Source: an uncultured Deferribacteres bacterium (GTDB lineage Bacteria > Zhuqueibacterota > JdFR-76 > DREG01). From it: DNA of 41,036 nt. Position numbers and translations under genes: made by a program. Of the stretch, positions 18,457 through 25,078 are shown in pieces (the stretch's first letter is position 1; each line of letters opens with the position of its first letter). The notes beneath the pieces are model-generated. The model did not search any database. It was not told the origin of the DNA and saw nothing but the letters and a program-made list of their open reading frames with translations. The DNA lies in NCBI GenBank assembly GCA_913009825.1, contig CAJVYQ010000048.1, positions 1 through 41,036 of the forward strand, given 5' to 3'.

Positions 18457-18877
18457 AGCGGACCTCCTTCTGGGGTAATTTGTAACTATTCAGGCTCAGT
18501 ATTCCTTGTAGAGCGAGACGCTGTCTCGCTAAGGCGATTCAGCGAATCGCCTTACATAAAAGAACACAATGCTGAATAGTTACGATAATTTTTTTAAATA
18601 CATTTCTATTTTTATTATGTATCAATTTGATGAATTACATAAAATTTTTTGTGACAACTCAGGTTCAGGGTTCAAAAGTTCCCGGTTAAAGGTTTAACGG
18701 TATGAAACTTCAAAAAATATAATCAAAAATTTATCAATTTGCACTACTATTATTACGAACGGGTCAAAGATATTACATAAAATTTTTGTTGCTTTATGTT
18801 TTGCAAAGTTTTAAATTTTTTAGCAACATGTTTATGTATTTCTTCATTTTAATTCGTAATAAATAAGAAAGCGCTAA
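18457..18877. other. Intergenic region between the T9SS gene and the sigma factor
   Basis: This holds the native ribosome site of the T9SS gene (minus strand, next to 18457), the 102-bp repeat at 18482-18583, and roughly 290 AT-rich bases before the ECF sigma factor. The sigma-factor promoter must be in the latter part, but no consensus is clear. Confidence 0.5.
18482..18583. repeat. 102-bp MITE-like element with GTAACTATTCAG ends
   Basis: The ends GTAACTATTCAG and CTGAATAGTTAC are perfect 12-bp inverted repeats. Inside are two palindromes, AGCGAGACGCTGTCTCGCT and GGCGATTCAGCGAATCGCC. The second palindrome also sits in both 117-bp MITEs, which have different ends. No clean target duplication was found. 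Confidence 0.65.
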
Positions 18878-19441
18878 ATGAGTGTGAATTTTAAAGCATC
18901 GAACGAAGAAGATGCTGTGTGGCTACAAAAATATTTTGAGACTAAAGACACAAAATATTTTGGTAAGTTATATGAAAAGTATAAACAGCAAATATTTTTT
19001 AGATGTAAAAAGTTGCTGCAAAATACCGAAGAAGCAAAAGACATGACAAGCGATACATTCATAAAAGCCTTCGAAAAGATACATACCTTCAGATTAGGTT
19101 CTCCATTTTATCCCTGGTTGAGCCGTATCGCTGCCAATTTCTGTATCGATCAATTGCGAAAACGGAGCCGCTATCAATATGAAGACATCGAACAAATATA
19201 CGCTGTATCTTACTCTGAAGAAACAATGGAGGAACGTGAATACCAGAATGAATTGAAACATAAAATTCAAGTAACAATCGAAAAATTGAAAACAGAACAA
19301 AAGCGCTGTTTTTCATTGTTTTATATTTACCAATTATCTTACGAAGAGATTACCGAAAGAACGGGATTCCAGCCTAATGCGGTGCTTTCTTATATTCAAA
19401 ATGGACGGCGAAGATTTAAAATATTTATGGAGCAGTTATAA
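18878..19441 (+). CDS. ECF-type sigma-70 family RNA polymerase sigma factor
   Basis: A 187-residue sigma factor with only regions 2 and 4. Region 2 spans FGKLYEKYKQQIFFRCKKLLQNTEEAKDMTSDTFIKAFEKI and the promoter-melting FYPWLSRIAANFCIDQLRK (each given here only to place the region). Region 4 contains the helix-turn-helix LSYEEITERTGFQPNAVLSY. It redirects RNA polymerase to a small regulon, probably of envelope or surface genes. The TAA stop overlaps the next ATG by one base, so it is translationally coupled to its probable anti-sigma factor. Its target promoters are not identifiable here. Confidence 0.93.
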   Translation: MSVNFKASNEEDAVWLQKYFETKDTKYFGKLYEKYKQQIFFRCKKLLQNTEEAKDMTSDTFIKAFEKIHTFRLGSPFYPWLSRIAANFCIDQLRKRSRYQYEDIEQIYAVSYSEETMEEREYQNELKHKIQVTIEKLKTEQKRCFSLFYIYQLSYEEITERTGFQPNAVLSYIQNGRRRFKIFMEQL

Positions 19442-20379
19442 TGCCGTTTGAACATAAAGAACAAAATTTTGATAAAAAATACGGAAAAGCCTTGCGCACA
19501 ATGAAAACAAAAATTGCGGATTCCTGCCCGGAGGCCGAAGTTCTGCTGCGATATTACCGGCATGAACTTGCGCCGGCAGAGGCCGGGAGAATTCAACAGC
19601 ATGTGGATATTTGTCCGGATTGTCTTCTGGCCCTGACCCATGTTGAACATGCCGGAGAAGCGGGCGATACACTACCGGAGAATTGGCCAACGATTGAACG
19701 GGAGATGGATCGCTGCGTATATTTATTTCTGGAATCGAAAGCTGCCGGGCAAGCGAAACCTGCTGCAAGAATAAATTTGCTGAAGCGATTACGCGGTGGC
19801 ATTCGCCGATTGGCGGCCAATCTTGCGCCCGGGCCGGTGGCCTATGCAGGTCTGATGGCAGCGGTTTTGATCGGCATTGTCTACTCCTATGCCTATTTCA
19901 GCCGCCCGGCCTATTTTGATCCGGCACAGATTCACAGGGAGTCGATAGGCACGCTGAGAAACACAGCCGCGGCGGAAAATGAATTGCAGCAAGGGATCCG
20001 AAGCTTCGCCCGCGGCAATTATTCTCACGCTATCGAAAAGCTGGGAGCAGCGATTCCGGCTTCGCCGAATAACTACATTACAAATTATTATCTGGGTCTG
20101 GCTTATTTAATGGATGCAAAAAAGACCCTGCCCGGCCTGGCCTATGATTTTGATGCCAAAAAGGTTAGCGAGGGGAAGCGCTATCTGCAGAATGCCCTTA
20201 CTCTTTCGGGAGACAATGCCTTTTATCAGGAGGACAATTATTGGTACCTGGCCAAAGCTTATCTGATGGAGGGCGGCATATCCGCTGCCAAACTATATTT
20301 GAACAAGATATTGGCATTGCAGCGTCCCGGGTTAATGAGACAGGATGCCGCCCGAAAACTCCTCGATGCCCTGAAGTAA
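19441..20379 (+). CDS. Zinc-finger anti-sigma factor with an extracytoplasmic TPR-like domain
   Basis: A 312-residue single-pass membrane protein. Cys29 and the HVDICPDC motif (His54, Cys58, Cys61) form a zinc-binding anti-sigma domain that would hold the sigma factor encoded just upstream. One membrane helix (about 138-156, GLMAAVLIGIVYSYAYF) is followed by about 150 residues with TPR-like helices (FARGNYSHAIEKLGAAI, NYYLGLAYLM, NYWYLAKAYLMEGG). In the usual topology the TPR region faces the periplasm and could sense partner proteins. GGAG precedes the ATG. A second ATG at 19501 would remove 20 residues without touching the zinc site. Confidence 0.85.
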   Translation: MPFEHKEQNFDKKYGKALRTMKTKIADSCPEAEVLLRYYRHELAPAEAGRIQQHVDICPDCLLALTHVEHAGEAGDTLPENWPTIEREMDRCVYLFLESKAAGQAKPAARINLLKRLRGGIRRLAANLAPGPVAYAGLMAAVLIGIVYSYAYFSRPAYFDPAQIHRESIGTLRNTAAAENELQQGIRSFARGNYSHAIEKLGAAIPASPNNYITNYYLGLAYLMDAKKTLPGLAYDFDAKKVSEGKRYLQNALTLSGDNAFYQEDNYWYLAKAYLMEGGISAAKLYLNKILALQRPGLMRQDAARKLLDALK

Positions 20380-20397
20380 ATCGACATGCAGGAGGAA

Positions 20398-20422
20398 TGA
20401 GCGGGAGTGCAACTCCCGCTCA
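20398..20422 (+). terminator. Stem-loop after the anti-sigma gene
   Basis: TGAGCGGGAGT and ACTCCCGCTCA form a perfect 11-bp GC-rich stem with a 3-base loop, 19 bp past the anti-sigma stop. No T-tract follows, so it may act with Rho or protect the 3' end. It also lies downstream of the minus-strand TPR remnant. Confidence 0.5.
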
Positions 20423-20443
20423 GCAACAAAGATGCTATTCTAT

Positions 20444-20749
20444 TTAAAAATCCATCCCCTCAGCAGTAAAAATCCAACAATAGATTTTTTCGGATACAAC
20501 AAAATATTCAATTAATAATTGATGGTCATTCAATGCGTCCTTAAATTGCGAAAGATAGAAGGAAATAGTACCGATGTTACCGATGTTGAGACTTTGCAAT
20601 TTTTCATCCTTAATCTCCTGCGCAATCTCCAATGCCTTTTTATATTTTCCAGAGCTTCCTGAAACCTGCCCGAATTGCGAAGCACAACCCCGGAATTAGA
20701 AAGCCAGATAATCTCATTTCTTTTGTCGCTAAATTCCCGGGCTGAAAAA
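20444..20749 (-). pseudogene. Remnant of a TPR protein gene
   Basis: Reading on the minus strand from just after the histidine-kinase stop, one frame gives IIWLSNSGVVLRNSGRFQEALE. A shift by one base then continues KALEIAQEIKDEKLQSLNIG and SQFKDALNDHQ. Together these make canonical TPR helices. Adding a single A in the run GGAAAATATAAAA would give EALEKYKKALEIAQE, so a one-base deletion is the simplest cause. There is no start codon or N-terminal part. The remnant is probably the relic of a longer TPR signalling protein. Confidence 0.65.
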
Positions 20750-22165
20750 TCAACCAACATTATCATGCGGTAAAACCACCCGAAAAATACTCCCCTTTCC
20801 CGGTTCGCTCTCCGCTTCGATTTTACCGTTATGCGCTTCAACAATCAGCTTGCAGATAGTTAATCCCAGGCCGCTGCCGCCGGTTTTGCGCGAGCGGTCT
20901 TTTTGTACACGGTAAAAACGGTCGAAAATATGGGGCATGTCTTCTGTGGGTATTCCCGGTCCATTATCCTCGATTTTTACCGCGATCCGGCCGGCCGGCT
21001 CCTGCATGGAAAGTACAATTTCCCCGGAATCCTGCGTGTATTTAATGGCGTTTTCGACAAGATTAAAAAACAGTTGATACAAACGATCCCGGTCACCGTG
21101 CATTTTTACCGGTATCAGCTTTTTTACAACCAACTTTTGCTCCTTCAAATCCGCCAGAATTCCCGCATCGCTGATCACATCCTGCAGCAGCGCCTTCAAT
21201 TCAAAATCCGAGAAAGAAAAACTGGTCTGAATATCTTCCGTTTTGGCAAGCAGTAATAAATTGTTGATCAGATGAGTCAGTCGTGAAACGGTTTCCACAT
21301 CGTGCACCAATTTTTCTCTGAATTCCAGGGAAAGTTCTTCATTGTTCAGCTCGCTTTCCCAATGGGCGCGCAGCACAGACAGGGGGGTTTTTAATTCATG
21401 TGCGGCATCCGCTAAAAACTGCCGCTGGCTGTCGAAGGCATTTTGTAACCGGTCCAACAGATGATTCAGCGTATCGGACAACCTGCCCAGCTCATCTTTG
21501 CCGGTTACACCGTTGATCCGCTCATTCAAATTGGTATAACTGATGTGGTTGGCTTTGCTGGTGATCACATCCACCGGGCGCATAGATTTTCGTGTTAAAA
21601 AAAATCCGCTCACACCAATCAGGACGGAAACGACTGCGATAAGAAGAGCGATGGTTGCAAGCAACTTTCGGAGAGACTCTTCGACTTTTTCGATGGCTGA
21701 AGCAACGGTTACCCAGCCAATCTGCTCTTTGTTGAAAAATATTTTCCGGTTAATTGCTCTGAAAGTCACTTCTCCTTTTCCGTCCGGATGCAAATATTGA
21801 TCATATTGGGGGACTTTTCGTTCAACGATCTCTTCCAGTTCCACCTGTTTCACGGAAAGCGGGACAGGGAGCGAAATGGTTTTGCTGAGAGGAGAAGAAT
21901 AGACCGGTCTGCCCGTTTCATCATACACAATCAGATAGTAGCTGAGAAACGGGTTTTCTTTTATCGAATCCAGACGGACAATATCAAACTGTTTTGTGCC
22001 GGGATTGTAATTGTTCCGGATATTCTTTACTACGGTATCCAACTGTTGATCTACCGCCCGGTACAACTGTTTTCGCATGAAAATATAGATTCCCGCGCTA
22101 AACAGCAGCAGGATAAAAAATGTGGAAAAAAAGTGCCAGAGCGTTAAACGCCAGCGAATTGTCAT
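20750..22165 (-). CDS. Sensor histidine kinase, HAMP type
   Basis: A 471-residue inner-membrane kinase. Membrane helices at about 7-30 and 168-191 frame a periplasmic sensor domain of about 135 residues. HAMP follows, then HisKA with phospho-acceptor His256 (AAHELKTPLSVLR), then the ATPase domain with NLVENAIKYT (N box), DNGPGIP (G1), FDRFYR (F box) and GSGLGLTICKLIV (G2). It overlaps the response-regulator gene by 4 bp, so the pair is one two-component system of the EnvZ/CpxA/PhoR layout. The sensor domain is not recognisable, so the signal is unknown. The neighbouring DegP gene hints at envelope stress. Confidence 0.93.
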   Translation of the reverse strand: MTIRWRLTLWHFFSTFFILLLFSAGIYIFMRKQLYRAVDQQLDTVVKNIRNNYNPGTKQFDIVRLDSIKENPFLSYYLIVYDETGRPVYSSPLSKTISLPVPLSVKQVELEEIVERKVPQYDQYLHPDGKGEVTFRAINRKIFFNKEQIGWVTVASAIEKVEESLRKLLATIALLIAVVSVLIGVSGFFLTRKSMRPVDVITSKANHISYTNLNERINGVTGKDELGRLSDTLNHLLDRLQNAFDSQRQFLADAAHELKTPLSVLRAHWESELNNEELSLEFREKLVHDVETVSRLTHLINNLLLLAKTEDIQTSFSFSDFELKALLQDVISDAGILADLKEQKLVVKKLIPVKMHGDRDRLYQLFFNLVENAIKYTQDSGEIVLSMQEPAGRIAVKIEDNGPGIPTEDMPHIFDRFYRVQKDRSRKTGGSGLGLTICKLIVEAHNGKIEAESEPGKGSIFRVVLPHDNVG

Positions 22166-22842
22166 GATGAATCCCTGATGATATATCCCACACCGCGAAC
22201 AGTCTGGATCAGTTTTTTCTTGTGATGATCATCGATCTTTTTGCGCAGATTTTTGATATGAACATCGACAAAATTGGTCATAGTGAACAGATCAAAATTG
22301 TCGCCCCATACATGTTCGGCGATGGACAGACGCGATACCACCCGGTTTTTGTTATACAGAAGAAATTCCAGAATGGCATATTCTTTAGCGGTCAGTTGAA
22401 TGGTTTTGCCGCCGCGGATCACTTCATGTGTGTTGGTGTAGACCACCAAATCGTGCACGGAGAGGGTAGAAGTTTTGATCTCGCTGCTTCGCCGCAACAG
22501 GGTTCTTACTCTTGCCAGCAGTTCCGGAATTGCAAATGGTTTGGTTAAATAATCATCGGCGCCGGCGTCCAGGCCGGCAACTTTGTCTTCGATGCGGTCT
22601 TTTACGGTTAACAGCAGCACCGGCACCCGAATATCTGCTTGTCTGATCTCTTTGAGAACTTGAATGCCGTCCATTTTGGGCATGCGGATATCCAGGAGAA
22701 TCAGATCATATTCACCCACAAGCGCCTTATCGAGGCCGCTCTCCCCGTCAAAAGCCACCTCCGCCTGGTAATGTTCACTTTCCAGAATGTTCTTGATGCG
22801 CAGGGCAAGAGATTCTTCGTCTTCTACAATTAATATTCTCAT
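22162..22842 (-). CDS. OmpR/PhoB-family response regulator
   Basis: A 226-residue transcription factor. The receiver has acidic pocket EDEE (8-10), phospho-acceptor Asp51 (LLDIRMPKMDG), the conserved Thr and Lys101 (TKPF). The C-terminal winged helix has the EHVWG...TNFVDVHIKNLRKKI pattern and VRGVGYI. Such proteins bind tandem half-sites with an 11-bp period when phosphorylated by the partner kinase encoded by the overlapping gene downstream. It is the only OmpR-type regulator in the window and so the best candidate to bind the four CTTCAT direct repeats. None of those lies upstream of its own gene. Confidence 0.95.
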   Translation of the reverse strand: MRILIVEDEESLALRIKNILESEHYQAEVAFDGESGLDKALVGEYDLILLDIRMPKMDGIQVLKEIRQADIRVPVLLLTVKDRIEDKVAGLDAGADDYLTKPFAIPELLARVRTLLRRSSEIKTSTLSVHDLVVYTNTHEVIRGGKTIQLTAKEYAILEFLLYNKNRVVSRLSIAEHVWGDNFDLFTMTNFVDVHIKNLRKKIDDHHKKKLIQTVRGVGYIIRDSS

Positions 22843-22935
22843 GGCCTTCTTCCTGTTGTCAACGATGCAAATAAATAAAATTTAATCAATATTCTGCAAA
22901 TATCAAATACAACTTGCAGTTAAATCCAAACGTTT

Positions 22936-22980
22936 AAAAACTGATTCCATCGTTGATCCGTTACGCGGCGATGGAATCAG
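22936..22980 (-). terminator. Rho-independent terminator of the DegP gene
   Basis: A perfect 12-bp stem (CTGATTCCATCG and its complement) with a 16-base loop is followed on the minus strand by TTTTTAAA. It lies 47 bp beyond the DegP stop. Confidence 0.8.
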
Positions 22981-23027
22981 TTATTCTGAATTCCGTGAAT
23001 TTCCTTTTATAAAAAGGAGACAAATAG

Positions 23028-24536
23028 TTATGGAATCGGGAACGCGACAAAAAAGTGATTTTCGCCACGGTTAATATAGAACAGAACGCTGTCACCCGAT
23101 TTCACATCCTGCATAATTTTGTCAAAATCTTCCAGACTGTTCACAGTCTTTCTATTAACTTTCGCTACTACATCACCTTCCCGAATTCCTATTTCTGCTG
23201 CGACTCCGGACGGATCGACACCGGTAATAACCACTCCTTTTTGTTTATCCGGAAGCCGGTATTTCTGAATCAAATCCGGTGTGATGTTGGCCACGCTCAT
23301 GCCGATTTTATCGTACGTGCTTTTACCCTGTGCCAACTGCTGTGTCTGCGGATTTAATTCTCCCAATTTTACATCGATGGATTTAATCTTACCATCGCGG
23401 ATCACTTCCAGCGTTACTTTGGTATCGGGTGAAGTACTGGATATCCAGGTACTCAATTCGGTGGTGTTGTGCACTTCTTTTCCGTTAAACCGCAGGATGA
23501 CATCCTCCTCTTTTAAACCTGCTTTTTCCGCCGGGGCATCTTTTTGCACACTGCTGACGATGACTCCTTTCACCGTTTTCAGCTTCATTGCTTTGGACAG
23601 ATCCGGCGTTACATTCTGTATGGTTACACCCAGCCAGCCGCGCACCACTTTCCCTTTTTCGATGATGTCTCCCATTATTTTTTTAGCCAGGTTCACCGGA
23701 ATAGCAAAGCCAATGCCCATAAAACCACCGGTTTGTGTGGCAATGGCTGAATTGATGCCGATAAGCTTCCCTTTCATATTAACCAACGCACCGCCTGAAT
23801 TTCCCGGGTTAATGGCCGCATCTGTCTGAATGTAATCTTCATAATGGGTCAGACCAACGCCGCTTCTCCCTTTGGCGCTAATGATGCCGGCCGTTACGGT
23901 GTGTGCCAGTTGAGGATTTAACGGTGAACCGATGGCCAGCACCCAATTGCCAACGCGGGCGGCATCGGAGTTACCTAATTGAATAGCTTGCAGATTTTTT
24001 GCCTCGATGGTGATAACCGCCAGGTCGGTTTGCGGATCCTTTCCTTTCACTTTGGCTTCAAACTCCCGGCCGTCCATCAAACGGACCTTGATATTGTCCG
24101 CACCATCAACCACATGATTGTTGGTTAAAATAGTACCGTTATCATTGGTGATTACCCCGGAGCCCAACCCCATTTGTTTCATATCCCCCTGAGACTGGGG
24201 AGATTGAAAAAACCGTTTAAAAAAATCATCACCAAAAAATTGGTCAAATGGCGAACCGGAATAAGGTCTCTGTTGAACCTTGATGTCCTTTTCTGTAAAA
24301 ATGGTTACAACGGCAGGGCTAACCTTTTTTGCTACCGCTGCAAACACATCGCTTAACTGCTGGGCGACGTTGCCGTCCGGTATCTGATTTTGTTCCTTCA
24401 CGGCCGTTTTTTCATGATCTGCCAAACTCGCATTTGTTTCGTGTGTCCAGTTAAAACCTGCGGCAACGACCAGGCCGATAACGATTCCCACAACAACAAA
24501 CAGCCACATGTGTTGCTTTACATTTGTAATTTTCAT
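23028..24536 (-). CDS. degP: DegP/DegQ-type (Do family) periplasmic serine protease
   Basis: A 502-residue HtrA protease/chaperone that degrades or refolds damaged envelope proteins. A membrane anchor or uncleaved signal (about 11-28) precedes the trypsin-like domain with catalytic His141 (TNNHVVDG), Asp171 (DPQTDLAVI) and Ser247 (NPGNSGGA). Two PDZ domains follow: one with RGWLGVTIQNV and DAPAEKAGL, and a second with IGMSVANI and VDPSGVAAEIGI. AAAGGAGGG gives a strong ribosome site. Its upstream region holds a CTTCAT-N5-CTTCAT box 84 bp before the ATG, and a terminator follows, so it is a single-gene unit. The family is certain; degP and degQ cannot be told apart. Confidence 0.95.
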   Translation of the reverse strand: MKITNVKQHMWLFVVVGIVIGLVVAAGFNWTHETNASLADHEKTAVKEQNQIPDGNVAQQLSDVFAAVAKKVSPAVVTIFTEKDIKVQQRPYSGSPFDQFFGDDFFKRFFQSPQSQGDMKQMGLGSGVITNDNGTILTNNHVVDGADNIKVRLMDGREFEAKVKGKDPQTDLAVITIEAKNLQAIQLGNSDAARVGNWVLAIGSPLNPQLAHTVTAGIISAKGRSGVGLTHYEDYIQTDAAINPGNSGGALVNMKGKLIGINSAIATQTGGFMGIGFAIPVNLAKKIMGDIIEKGKVVRGWLGVTIQNVTPDLSKAMKLKTVKGVIVSSVQKDAPAEKAGLKEEDVILRFNGKEVHNTTELSTWISSTSPDTKVTLEVIRDGKIKSIDVKLGELNPQTQQLAQGKSTYDKIGMSVANITPDLIQKYRLPDKQKGVVITGVDPSGVAAEIGIREGDVVAKVNRKTVNSLEDFDKIMQDVKSGDSVLFYINRGENHFFVAFPIP

Positions 24537-25078
24537 GATGTTACCCTCCTTTTTTTGTGCTTCCGTACGAAATTGAGTTGATTTTTACAAATTTATTGCA
24601 TTTAAAATAAAGAAGGAAAATGAAGAATAAATGAAGAAATGGGATTTTTTTTATCTTTTATCGAATTGATTGTGACAATGAGAAATTTAACCTGAAAAAT
24701 TCATTCGCCACGAAGGAACAAAGGCACAAAGGTATAATAGACAATAAGTTATATAATTTGCATTTAAATAGAAAAATACGCAAAAAAAACTGAGTTTTAA
24801 TTAATGGATTGCCTTAGATGCAATATTATTAGTAACTTAGTGTCTTTGTGGTAAAAGTTTGTGAATAATGTAGGTTAAAAAGCAATGCCTCCGTGGCAAA
24901 GCCCGGAACCAAGAATGGAAACAACTTTGAAGTGCTTTGCGGTATGGGTACAATCGATGGCACTTACATCTTTTGGCATGACAATTCACCATCAGGACAT
25001 CTATGTAACACGAGCAAATAAAAACTTACCGGAATCTACCGGGTCGAATTCTTGCGAAATCTAAGGGATAATCTTCTC
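24537..25078. other. Intergenic region between DegP and the hybrid kinase
   Basis: The left part is the DegP promoter region with its regulatory box. Around 24708-24734 is a CACGAAGGAACAAAGGCACA type sequence, and 24839-24856 holds its partial inverted partner, an arrangement common as an intergenic repeat. The stretch 24885-25064 is open for 59 codons on the plus strand but resembles no family I know. Confidence 0.5.
24617..24641 (-). promoter_or_regulatory. CTTCAT direct-repeat box upstream of DegP
   Basis: On the coding (minus) strand CTTCATTTATT is followed by CTTCATTTT. The two CTTCAT half-sites are 11 bp apart, as in OmpR/PhoB-family sites. It starts 84 bp before the DegP ATG. Three other boxes with the same half-site and spacing lie at 28153-28169, 34971-34987 and 37176-37192. 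Confidence 0.6.

Noticed and set aside
24885-25064. Plus-strand open frame of 59 codons
   Set aside because: No recognisable family or ribosome site; the composition resembles decayed or non-coding DNA, so it is only noted.
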